Origin: Ridgeia piscesae
Taxonomy: Eukaryota > Annelida > Polychaeta > Sabellida > Siboglinidae
Length of the DNA: 64,000 nucleotides
NCBI GenBank assembly: GCA_025642075.2
Contig: JAODUO010001060.1
Span: 87,501 to 151,500, forward strand
Reading direction: 5' to 3'
Part shown: positions 1-44,278 of the stretch, piece after piece
Position numbering within the stretch: position 1 is the first letter of the stretch
Layout of the letters: each line of letters opens with the position of its first letter
The notes under the pieces: model-generated
The model's database searches: none
Told to the model about the DNA's origin: nothing
What the model saw: only the letters and a program-made list of their open reading frames with translations
Made by a program: the position numbers and the translations under genes

Positions 1-8
1 ACACACGA

Positions 9-42
<34 letters not shown>

Positions 43-200
43 CACACACACACACACACACGAACGAACGAACGAACGAACGAACGAACGAACGAACGAA
101 CGAACGAACGAACGTACGTACACCAGCACGCATGCACGCACGCACCCCCTCGCCCCACACACACACACACATGAACGTACGCACGCACACGCAAACGAAC
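1..200. repeat. AC and CGAA microsatellites
   Basis: (AC)n at 1-60, (CGAA)n at about 61-112, then ACGC/AC mixtures to about 200. Short open frames over them are simple-repeat translations. Confidence 0.95.
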
Positions 201-949
201 ATGAAACAATGAAATTATTTTGTCAGTAATCCACGCATTGAAAACAAATTTATAACCTTAATAGAAAGCATGTGCAAATCAATATCCAACACAGTAAATG
301 TCAAAAAACATCAATACACAAATAGCAAAATTAGATTGCAGTAAACAAACAAAAATCAATACCTGCTGTGAGACGGGCACCGCCTATGTATGACCTACTG
401 TACTCATTTGTTACGTAACACAACTACAATTAACATAAAAATTAGCTACACTAATATTTTAGGTGTTCTGTGCACGTGTGTACTGCTCTCAGTAAACCGA
501 CAATGTTGCGTGCATGTCACTTTATGAATTAACACATTAGTTAAACTAATAATTTTAGACGAAGTGTGTCAGTACACGTATGCTATCACAGTTAGAGGAC
601 TGCGTCAGTTGTTTGTGTTGGGGCTGCGTCATTCGTGTATAGACTCGTAGCTTGAGTACTGTATGTATTGTGGCATATTCTTGGGGGTCCTTCGTGTAGT
701 CAATTGATTGGGTTTGTTGCAGTTAATAGTTGTGTGTTCGTTGATGTATCACTATGAACACGTGCTATGATTGAACATGCAACTGTGTAACATATAATTG
801 GTTATTTTGTTAATCCTATGGATATATTCTAGCTATAAATAGTTCTTGTAAGTCTATAAATATGTTACGATTAATCTTCTAGGAAGAGTGCAATGCTTCT
901 ATACACTTAATCAAATGATTTGGACCAATACACATATGCATGCACACGT

Positions 950-1055
950 ACATGCATAAACAAACACGCACACACACACATAAATGCATGCATGCACAGT
1001 TTTTGCACATACACATATATATGCACACACATGCATACACACACAGACAAACACA

Positions 1056-1095
<40 letters not shown>

Positions 1096-1097
1096 CC

Positions 1098-1132
<35 letters not shown>

Positions 1133-1145
1133 CACACACACACAC
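950..1145. repeat. AC / GCAC microsatellite
   Basis: Uninterrupted (GCAC)n at about 1057-1095 flanked by (AC)n tracts. Confidence 0.95.
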
Positions 1146-3329
1146 AGCTATACGGTCACTCATGCAAGCACACACACAAAGCATTTGCACTTAGCATGTT
1201 GGGATATCTGGTGACATCAGGTGATATAGTGTGATGTCACGTGATATGAGGTGATATTTCACACAGTAATTATAAAAAAAAGCCAGTGAGGACATGCGAT
1301 TTACAACTGCAATACCACCTCACAATATACCACAATGAATAGATCTTGCCAAAGATTAGAACGATCTCTTACAAAAACCAACCACAATGTGTCTGCATTT
1401 AATAATGTCCATTGTGAGTTGCAAAGCCAATTAATCTATTCAACACGCGTGACATGCACATGTACTGCATTGAATATAACCGAATTGCACTTTTTCATTT
1501 GTCTTAGCATGGGTTCATCAAAGCGTTTAGGCCAGTGGACGAACAATCACTGACAGACCCAACTCTGGTCTGTTTGGTGCAATACATAATTAATGTTAGA
1601 TGATTGCAGGTAATATTGAGTATGCCTTTCATCTGCACTGTATATATAATTAATACATGTTTATGTTATTAAGTTAATAACAACAGACAATTACTGATAC
1701 TGGTGATCTTGCAAAAACAGAATCTGTGATATAATTATGCGTGTACCACACCTTTGATATAATTTATATTAATTAAATACTTCACATATATTGCCCTAGA
1801 AATAACACTTTGCCCTAGAGATAACCTTCACAGTCACGTACAGATTCACACGTAACAACTAAGTTATATGGACGTAGTTAATGCTATATATAAGTACATT
1901 AGTTAATTACTGCTATTTATTTAATTTTAACTCTACTTCTACAAAAGAACCGACAGTATGTTTCTGTGTGGAATGGCACAGATGCAAACTACATCACATC
2001 TGAAATGTGGAAGTACTCATGACTAATAATAACAATAATAATGTATTAAAGAATGGAGAAATTGTGTGGTTTTATGTCAGCATTGCACATGTCATAACAG
2101 CATCAGTGACACATCAGAACTTGCACCAGTTTCATGTCAGCATTATACCAGTGTCGAGTCAGCATTACACCAGTGTCGTGTCTGTATTATATCAGTGATA
2201 TCATTGTACTGTAACTAGTGCAGTGCTGACGTGTCACTAGTGCAGTGCAGTGCAGTGCTGACATGTCACTATTCGAGACTGGATGTCAGCACTGCACCAA
2301 CTTCATGTCAGCTATACACTGGACATATGTCAGCATATATCTGGTCTGTTCAGTCCTAGTTCTGTAGTTTCATAATTTCAAGAATCAAAAGGATTGTTGG
2401 ATTCTAAAAAATGCTTGGATAAGGGTAAGTCACTATAGCATATTTGTCGAGTTCCCTTCATGCCAGTATTAGCCACCAGGAGAACCAGGAGATTGTGTCT
2501 TGAAATACACAACAGAAGGACAGCTTCAGCCTGACCAAAGAAGAAAGACTTGCGTTCAGTGTTCATACGATGAAAACAAGCTTTAGTAAAAATGTCAAAA
2601 ACATTGTTACCACAGTTTGATTTTTAACACAATCTGTGATTGCTAAATACTGGATTGAGATTTTAAGCACATCACCACATTGCCTGGATTTGTCTTTAGA
2701 CTTTTTACCAATATTAAAAAGGTGAAAACGCTGATACAACAGTGGGTCAAAATGTATTCAAGCCACTGCTTCATTTGGCCACCATAAAATGCCTGGAAAT
2801 AATGCATTCTAGCATGATTGTGCCGGAAGGATTATAAATACATTGAGAAGAATGGTGACATGTCAAATCTGACATGTAAACCTGACATGTCAAATCAGTG
2901 TTGCTTAAGGAAGAGACAAAGAGGAAGGTCAGGAAACATCTGGCAGAGAAAGTGAAAGTAAGCAGATGGGATATACCAGTGAGAAATCAACCGCCAAGAA
3001 TGGAGGACTGGCTGAATGGTTTCAGTTGCCACTGAGCAGACAGACCTAAGTAAACACGCTGAGAAGAATATCCGTTTGATACAACAGATGGCAACATGGC
3101 ACATCAGATTCTTTAATAGAGTTACGTAGCTGACACAAAACGTTACAAGCTGTCTATTAACTACTATCACATACAATGTACCGTGATGTTCAAAACAGGT
3201 GCAAAACAGAATAAAACTGAACAGCAGAGATAAATTTATACACATGTACACTAAAGATTAGATATGATTAAATCTGTTTATAAAATAAAAATAAACAAAA
3301 CTGTTATGTCACACCGTGTGCTCAATAAA

Positions 3330-3390
3330 AGCATGTCTGGTAGAGCACGCGACTACATGCCTTGTGGGTCATGTATATCATTACTGCTTC
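3330..3390 (+). other. Degenerate tRNA-like fragment
   Basis: TGGTAGAGCACGCGACT resembles a tRNA D-arm/A-box, followed by a weak B-box-like GTGGGTCATG. No proper cloverleaf or 3' end; probably the decayed head of a SINE. Confidence 0.25.
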
Positions 3391-4934
3391 ACCAGATGCA
3401 ATGTATATTCATATATTTTATATATGTCTACAAACAATCTATCTACAACAAACCTGTACAAAACATTCGCAACGAACATACAAAGATATATATTATTATC
3501 ATACAAATCTAGAAACATTACCTATTAAATGCAGAACTATGAAATGTCTCAACATTTCAAACGATGAACCAGCAGAAATGCACCTAAGCACATACGACAA
3601 GACAGATATGGCTAATAGTTAGGTCCAAAAATATTCTCTGCCACATGTAAGTATTATGCAATAATACAGTTAGTACTGGGGTAACAGAAATAGTCATCTT
3701 TACAATTATGGCAGTAGAAGCTGTTACCCCCACCTGGGGTTCTACGACTAATTGCTGAATACTTCCTTCCAAGGCAATGCCAGATGGCCGTCCTCAGTGC
3801 CCAACTCTGGCGAGATAAACATACGACTTTCTACAACTTATTAACTTGCCATTTCATACGAGGCTTTTATTTGTATTTAAACAGACACTCTCTGGTCCTA
3901 AATAGATTAATTTACAGCCTGGCAAGTGCCCTTCAAAAAGCCTATAATGATGTTTGTATTTTCAATATTTTAACCACAATATTGCTAGATAGTTACTAAA
4001 TCGTTCAGGTTATAAATAAGCTCTGTTGGCAATATGGCTATTTATTTATTCAATTTACTTTAACATATTTAGCATCTATAAAACTTATATATATGTATAT
4101 ATACCCCTACATACATACATATATATATTGACGTCATTGTCAAGAATGTATGGCCGGTGGATTACTTACAAGGCCCTATCTATCGTGTTTGGTGCATTTG
4201 TCAGATTCCAATATCCAAGATACATCACTCAGTGAACATCCTGCTAATAATTACAACAGCCGACTTATTCCAACGTAGACCTCGTTTTAAAAATTTCACT
4301 TGAAAATCTTAAAACACTGTACATTCCATATAAACATGTCACATTTAAAAAATATTATTATTGGGAAATAGATACAGATAGGGAACTGTTCAAATATATT
4401 AGAAATGTCTATACTATGATAGAGCGTTATGTACCAGTATATGATGCTTAATTAAGTATAATTATCAGATCTTGTTGAACTTTGATCCAAACGTACTAAT
4501 GTTAAGTTATAAATTTGATTACTATTATAGAAAGCCAAATATATTTTAAGCACATTGTTTTTGCAATGGGGATTTCTAGACATTACTACAATGTATAATT
4601 AGCAATATAATTCCACAGGATTAGAATATTCTTATTAAGCATGGCAATAATGTGCAGGTATTACTAGAAATGAATTCAGTACATCCTATCATGGCATATC
4701 AGCTCAAAACTAAATTTGTGTAAAGTAAGATATACCATAAAATGACCTTTAAAAATAATCACCAATAGTGTGGCTATTCATAGATGTGACTACATTTTCA
4801 GGAGGTTATTTTATAAAGTTATATGATCGAAGTAAAACCTTATTTTAGCAGGTAAGGGAGAATAAATATTGCCGGGGTCAAAATGAATGATAATGACAGG
4901 CTAGCAGTGAATTATATTGCAGGCTCGCAGTGAA

Positions 4935-30061
<25,127 letters not shown>

Positions 30062-30109
30062 GTAGGCGGTGTGGCTACAACAGTCAATCAGTGACAAACA
30101 TTGCAAAAC

Positions 30110-32640
30110 GAATGATAGGAATATAACACATGGTCTTCCTTCATATTTTATTGTATGAAGAAATAATTATGTTATTTATTGGAAATGGTTTTGGTGCATT
30201 CAAGAATTCATTGGTACTCAAATGTTACCGTTTATGAATACTCTCACTTTCACTTTGCATGAGTGTTCATATTCATGTAAAACATCTGGAATAAACTGCC
30301 CATTATGATTAGATCATCTGAAACTATAGTTATCTTTCACACAAAAAACATGTAGGTTTGAAATTGCATTTCCTGCCTAAATTTCCTGCAGTTCCACGCT
30401 CCAATGATGAATCTTGCCTTCTGACTGTCCACAATTACAATTCATCTACTGGTAATGATTTTGTTTGTTGTGCGGCAACTTGTGCCTCTGAACTTGAATT
30501 TTCAAGGATGTAGTTCTACCATTATTATTATTATCTTGTTAGAGCCTGAGTCATAATGCTCTTTAGTGGCTTTCACTTTCAGTATCATCAACCAGTTGTG
30601 ATGGTTCTATACAGCCACAGACCCCAACAGTCTCACGGATGCAGCACCCATTCTATTTTCAGTCTAGTGTCAGAGAGTTCACAACAGGTTGTTTCCGTGT
30701 CTTCATGTAGGGTCCTGTACTTCCCCGGGCATAAATACCACGCTGAAGGAACCAGCAACACACACACGTCAAAACATGATGCATTTGAATAAAAACAATG
30801 GTTGCTATATATCATAGATAAAATGAACTAATACAATATTTAACATCACATTATTAATTATTATTATTTTATATGTTGGTACCATCTGGCACTCTCCAGC
30901 CAGAACTATGCTGTACAAAATGTTTATCAGTCACAACTTTTTGGGTAGAAAAGTGCATGTATGCTAACTCACAAGCACATACACACAAGTCAGTCAAGTT
31001 GTTTAATTATGACTACCGGGTAAGTTCAAATCATGTAAAAATACACATGTGACACCCATTTTCAAATCTATGATTTTGGAAACTTGACTTTTCTTTGATC
31101 CTTGTTTTTACCCATCCAGTGATATCTATTGGACTACAGTGTCCACTACTTCAATGTACATGTTCATGTCAAAGACGTCTCTACCTGCTGCAAGCCTACA
31201 ATTAAGAAAACTCACGAAGACAGATTTTGATTTCTGACGGATGAATGCATTGTATTATCTGTCATTTTGGATATCATGGATACAATTGTTTTATATTTTT
31301 CAGTATGATTTAAAGTATTAAATTCAGGATAATTTGTGGATTGTACACCTTGTAACTGCTAATATAAAATATGTGAATATTACTGAGCACAATTTTTGAC
31401 ATGCTGATGTTGTTCTAATTTTTTTAAACATCCTGGAAAGCATTAGTTATCAAAATGTTGAAATTTTAGTACTATACCAGTATACCTACATATATGCTCA
31501 ATTGGATACAATATGTATAGTTTATATCAGGTTCCTACTTACTTCCTGTCTTAGAAGTTCTACAGTTGGCCAAGTGCAACAATGAAAACAGCATCACAGA
31601 GAGTACCAGATTAACAATGTAGCAGATGTAGCAATTGCTACTTGCTAGCGGCCCAGTTTCACAGGGACCAGCGGATTAACTCAATAATTGTTTATAAAGG
31701 CTCATTATGGTTACAACTGACTGCAATGAAAGTCTCAAAGGCTATTATGCATTGCAGAGTAAAGTAAAACAAATTTCCAATAATTCATCACTGCTATTAT
31801 GAATCATACGATGTAAACTTCGAAAGTTGGAAGAGCAGTGTAGTGTTTTAGGTGAAGAAGATGAACAATAATCACAGTTATTTTTGGTGAAATTTAGGTG
31901 GGTCAGTAATCCTCTGACCCCTGATTCTACATGAATGAATGAATGAAAGTTTATTTAACAACAACACAGTAATATACAACATATTATGGAAACGATAATA
32001 CAATACATTAAAGATAATACAATATCATACAATTCCATGATTGGTGAGTCGCTGCTGCTGTTAAAGGGACATAGCAGAAGTCATGTGACTTGTAAGGCAC
32101 AAGTTAAGACTGAAAGTTTCATAAACTCTGAAGGGAAATAATATCAGGAATTGACCAGGTGTTGTGATTAGATGGAAAAAAACCCAATAAATGTTTTCTT
32201 CATCGACATGTTTTCTGGTTTTGTGATGAAGTGCTTCAATTTTGATTCACTCAATATGTAAATGTTGGCCTGCACAGCCATAGTAGACCATAAGTTTATC
32301 ACTTGAGTTGAGCAGGTTTATGTCAATTGAATCATCAGATATAAGAGGACATCACTAAATTTGTTAATGCTTCCCCTGATCAATCTTTCAGTGGCAAAGC
32401 TAACTACAATCCTGTACAGTTTAAAGATGAGTTAATTACCAATTAGAGAGCTACTCAAATACCAGAGTACTAGTAGTGTTGCAATACACGGGCCGTCCGC
32501 GTATATACCGAGCTACATTGATCGCAATTCACTACTTTTAATTGTTATTTATACAGAATAAACCTCAAATTGTTTAAACAACAGGCTGTGCTAATCGGTT
32601 TAGTGTCGGGCCCAGCGGCGAGTGTGTCAAACCAACGTTA
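30110..32640. other. 5' intron region of FER, mostly featureless
   Basis: AT-rich. Holds the partial MITE copy and a possible retroelement tail at 31930-32050 (GAATGAATGAATGAAAGTTT). No coding signal recognised. Confidence 0.5.
31040..31155. mobile_element. Partial copy of the MITE-like repeat
   Basis: Contains CACCCATTTTCAAATCTATG and TTTTTACCCATCCAGTG, matching the interior of the copies at 27.9 and 42.4 kb. Confidence 0.45.
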
Positions 32641-32719
32641 GCTACTTCCGTACTAGCCTACGGCTAGGCTGGAGCGATTTATTTGGGTCAAAATGTATCG
32701 AGTTGAAAAATCCAGTTAC

Positions 32720-32985
32720 CTGAATCGGTCCTGTTTGGGTGTCGATCGCAGAATTCGTCGAAGGCATGAATACCCTTAAATCAATAAAGCTTCGATACTG
32801 GACCTCGGCAGAAAGTTCATTTTCTGACGGTAACACTTCCTGGCTACCATATAACTTGGAGTGCTCAGGACGTCATCGATTCTGGGGTCATTGACACTGC
32901 CAAAAAATTCGACACAACAGTCGTGCCATCTGCCGGACAGAATTGAATAACATTGAAACGCATTTATTTCGAAAATGGGCAACCC
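32720..32985 (-). other. FER: Possible noncoding first exon of FER
   Basis: On the minus strand a transcribed-looking stretch ends in GACCGATTCAG|gtaact at 32720, a good 5' splice site, about 2.6 kb upstream of the first coding exon, whose acceptor (tgttgtag) is at 30075. Joining the two would not extend the reading frame into MGFG, so it would be 5' UTR. The right edge (start of transcription) is a guess. Seen: the donor. Inferred: that it belongs to FER. Confidence 0.3.
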
Positions 32986-33094
32986 CTGAATTTCCTAAAA
33001 GTGTACACAATGAAAACAAAATTGGGAATAAGGAGCCAAGACGCAGTCCAAATGACACGTCTAATTAACGTTTCCGAAGTTGGAACCGCTAGCA

Positions 33095-33344
<250 letters not shown>

Positions 33345-33348
<4 letters not shown>

Positions 33349-35490
33349 CAAACCCAACTCGCTTAACATGAATACCGACATGACAATCAAGTTCACTGAC
33401 CAATGTAGCTGGCAGCTCAACACAGATAGCGTCAAAGTTACAATGGGGATTACAGCCACCGCATAAGCTTGGAGGAAAGTTTAACGGGTGATGGGAGATA
33501 GACGCATATCACATACACATAAGGGAAATGTGCTCAGCTCGTGTGTTACGCCGGCATACATGAATGCACTAGAAATTATGGCACTAACAGAGTTGCCGGC
33601 TACCACATTCCCCACGCTATTCTCCCAAACCTGCTGACAAGGACCATGACAAATACCAATATATAATAGTCACTTACTCTGATGAAATACTAATTAAACA
33701 TCCCTACCTTAACATAGATGATGAGACGTTGACGTTCAACCAGTAACTTTACAACATGTAACGTTGCGTATTACAATTTATAAATTCACGATAGGAAGTG
33801 GCATTTTCCCAGTGCAAAATCTACTAGATTAATTGCTTTGGGAGTTTAGTTACAATGAGGATTGAGGCGGGACAAGCGCTAGGAGGAACGTCGAGAGGGT
33901 GAAGGGAGGCAGACGCACGTACATCACCTAAATGTAAAGGAAATGTGCACAGCCCCCGGCATTCACGAATGCAGTAGAGACGATGACACTAACAGAGAAA
34001 CGTAAAGAAAGAAAGTAAAAAGATGTGACAAGAAAAAATGGATGAAATGAGAGTGGAGATTGGAGTGAAGGAAAGTTCAAAGAAGAAATCGGTTGGGAGT
34101 ACATGAGCTGATCATGTGGAAAACATTGAAGACGATCGAAGAACTGGCAAAGACAGCAGATGCCCAGAAAGTGGAGGGGAAACGGAGGCGAGGGAGACTG
34201 ACACTGCTACGGGAGATTGCATTAAAAATGACCTAGAAAGAGTCGGCGAAGAATGGGAAAAAAATTATAGATAGAAGGAACTGGAGACTGCGCCTGTTTT
34301 TCCCCTCCACTTTCTGGGAATCTGCTCTCTTTGCGATTTTTTTATCTCCAATGTTTTCCACATGACCGGCCCATATCAACCTACTGCTTGCTAATTTCTT
34401 GTTAAAACTTTCCATCACTCCAACCTCCACTCTCACTTCATTTGTTTTTTCTTATCAACTCTCTTAACTCCCACCCATCTGATTCGCTGGACCAGGCGGA
34501 ATAGGTCACAGAGTCCATGCTGACTGTCAGCAGTCATCAGTTTTACGCGTCACACGTCAGCAGTTCCACAAAGAGGTGTTGATGTTTTTAGGTCGCGAGC
34601 TGGAGTTTGCTTCTAAACGTATTAATGCGGTGTTCAGTTCCTGTTCAGCAGATTTGAAATATAGATACACCAGAGATGTACTGCACTTTGTAAGTTTACT
34701 ACAATTAAATAGGAATGGAGATCGGTTGTAGTTGGAAACGAACACATAAGCGACTGATGCTGACAAACGCTTTCATATTTCCAGCAAACGTCTGTTGTAG
34801 AAAGGCATCGGAATATATAAATTTAGATCAGTGGCGATAACACATCTTTACAACGTTATTAACTGTAGCATTTATGTGTTTAATTAACCCTTATCATAGA
34901 AACACCTGTGAATACATGTTTGCACCTGGACATCATTTTGCTATATTTATCTGTTGGTCCTTCATGGAGCGGCCAACTGATTTCATATATCATGGTGTGT
35001 TTACAAATTATCATAACCAAATGACGGAAACAAAATAAAACGGCCCCTCCGTCTTCATAATCCATTAGCCGTGTGTCTGTTGAGCAGTATGACATACACA
35101 CGCACACGAGCGCGCGCGCACCCACACACACCTATATACGCACACATACACGGTCACACATACACACACAAACGACACACACACAGTCATACACACACAC
35201 GCACGCACGCACACACATGGCGAAGTAAGAAAGTATGGGAAAAACCACACAATAGCCTCTACATAATAATCACCAAAAGCCGGCCACCATATACCTTAGG
35301 CTACATCTCCCAAACCTACAGACAAGCCTGGAATATACCAACACTTAATCACTTACTGTGAAGAAACAGTAATTAAACATTAATTTTGTACCTTAACATG
35401 GATGACGAAGCGCGGGCGATCGATCAACCAATAACTCCACAACGTTTACCGTTGCTGCTTATTCAAATTGACAAATAACAACGGGAAATC
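33345..35490. mobile_element. LINE-derived dispersed repeat block, cluster 1
   Basis: Several diverged copies of one family (33345-33850, 33850-34010, 35250-35490). The segment 34290-34440, read on the minus strand, encodes SRLIWAGHVENIGDKKIAKR and KVEGKNRR, the C-terminal signature of non-LTR reverse-transcriptase proteins (GHV..., GKRxRGRP-like). 34020-34190 is an inverted partner copy. The same family recurs inverted at 60.5-61.95 kb. Confidence 0.7.
35090..35220. repeat. AC-rich microsatellite
   Basis: Imperfect (AC)n and (ACGC)n. Confidence 0.9.
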
Positions 35491-36164
35491 GACTACATGA
35501 ATTGCTTTGGTTACAATGTGCAATTTAACCATGATGTAGTAACAGGGCTACTGTCATTTTGCATCCTTGTGTTGATATATTAATAACCACTAGCCACCAC
35601 GAACGCTGATAATGATATTTCCGTTGCCCTGTTACTTCTCGGGCTGCAGCCAGCTGGATGCTTATCGCCTACGACAGAAGTGGATGAGTCTTCCTCTTTG
35701 GGTAATTTAAAACCATCTGAATTATAACAAATTTCTTTGTAACAAAAGGTAGGACCGAGAATGGAAGTCTTGCATGCATCCCTTATATCCTCTGTACTTT
35801 TGTCACTCTGTGAATCAGGAAGCCAGTTATTGATCCTCTGTTTCGTACATTCCTAAATTTCCATGGTCTTCTTGCCCCCTCTAGCTACGCTACTGGACAT
35901 GTGATATTAAATAGAGCAACAAGATATGTAAGTCATTAGATTCCTGTAATTGTGGTGGCTCCTATGATAGCGACACCAAATCCTAATGGGAGCTACTGAC
36001 CCCTATACTCTTATAACATTGATAGTTTGCTTATAGTAGTTAGGCCTACTGGCTTAAAACAATAGATATATGCCCACTTGCTTAGGCGTCCAGAGTGGGC
36101 AAGGGGCACTTGTCCCCTGGATCCGGACTTGGAATGATTAGGTGTTTATTCGTCAGTCAAACTA

Positions 36165-36216
<52 letters not shown>

Positions 36217-36316
36217 GTGTGTGTGTGTTGTGTGTGGTGTGTGTGTGTGTTGTGTGTGGTGTGTGTGTGTGTGTGTGTGTGTGTTGTGTGTGTGTGTGTG
36301 TGTAAAAGTGTATGAG

Positions 36317-36361
<45 letters not shown>

Positions 36362-36375
36362 GGTGGGGGGTGGGT
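36165..36375. repeat. TG microsatellite
   Basis: (TG)n with TGTGTTG and GGTGGG interruptions, then GTGTGCCA repeats to about 36430. Confidence 0.95.
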
Positions 36376-36439
36376 GGGTGTGCCAGTGTGTGCCTATGTG
36401 TGCCAGTGTGTGCCAGTGTGTGCCAGTGTACGTGTGTTT

Positions 36440-37597
36440 TATGTAATACATTTGTCATTTTATAATGTCGTCTGTCTGAAATCAGAAACACAGCTAAGCT
36501 ATGCTACATTTGGATATAAACACGGTGTTGTCAGAACCCATTTCTGTAGCTGAGGTACGGAACGCAATCTGTCTGCCCTCCACTGGCAGATTCACCGGAA
36601 CAGATGCTATCCTAGCATTGGTTTATAAAACAACTGGCGCATGCTTTGTTGAAAAGTTCAATGCACGTATCCATGCAACGCGGTCTTGCGAAGTGATCCA
36701 TCAGAATCTGTGCATCTATACTGTACGAGAATAGGAAAATCATCGAAAACGTGACAACCAACGTTGGATCTCCCGGTTGTCTACCAATGGAAAGTCCCTT
36801 CTCGCGTATTCCTAATCCGCCTGATCCTGCATCACATTTAATTTGTCATTAAATCAATAACATATTAAGATAGCGTCCAAACCAACATTATTATTCTGTT
36901 AAATAAAAATATAGGCCAGGGTACGCAGGGCCTATTGACATTAAATCATTGAAGATGTCCTCTGCACGACTGTTGAAAGTCGGACGCTAGTGCTTGGCGT
37001 TTGCTTCAATTGTCGTCCAACAATTATTCAGGAGATGGCGACACTGTACATAGCGGCGCAAAAACCTGTGACGTTTTGCGCAAGCACCGTCCGCCTCGGA
37101 TGGCTTAGGAAGACAGCGTTGTGTTTGATACGTTGTTGTTAGGCGTTTACGTCTAGCAAGGCATGACAATTTGTGAATGATATAGCAACATCATGCCACA
37201 ATATAGTGCATAGTCACCGTAGGCGTGTTTTCTGGTGAACAGCTAAATACCCGTGGAGGCGTGGACAAATTATCTTTCTGAATGATGGTGCTAGAAATCT
37301 GTCATGGATGTCCATTACCATGTAAAATTTATGACAGTTGCAATCATGTAGTCGTCGGGCGATAGTGCAGTGGCGTATAATGTAAAGTTTATGTACCGTA
37401 TGAATGTGACATGTCCAACACCTTCTCCCGACTAGCTGCAACTTGATGTTAAAGATGATGAGCATGACATGTGTCACATATCATGATCATGCATACTTCA
37501 TGCAATCTGAAGATGGGTCACATGGGACAGATAGTACGTAACGACTGGAGTTAGTCTATGACCACACTGCTATCAACAGACTGTAACCGTATACAAC
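36440..37597. promoter_or_regulatory. Region upstream of FBXL17 (head-to-head with FER)
   Basis: The FER-FBXL17 intergenic space must hold both promoters. The last 1.1 kb before the FBXL17 ATG has no simple repeat and includes 5' UTR. No TATA box or defined start site could be assigned. Confidence 0.35.

Positions 37598-44261
<6,664 letters not shown>

Positions 44262-44278
<17 letters not shown>

Larger units (their letters stand above)
201..4934. other. Region downstream of FER, no gene seen
   Basis: AT-rich sequence left of the FER stop. It contains an AC/GCAC microsatellite (950-1145), imperfect gtgatat-type repeats (1200-1255) and short repeats with AGTGCAGTGCTGAC or CAGCATTACACCAGTGTCG (2090-2330). 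Part must be FER 3' UTR. Apart from the repeats and a tRNA-like fragment near 3340, I see nothing. Confidence 0.6.
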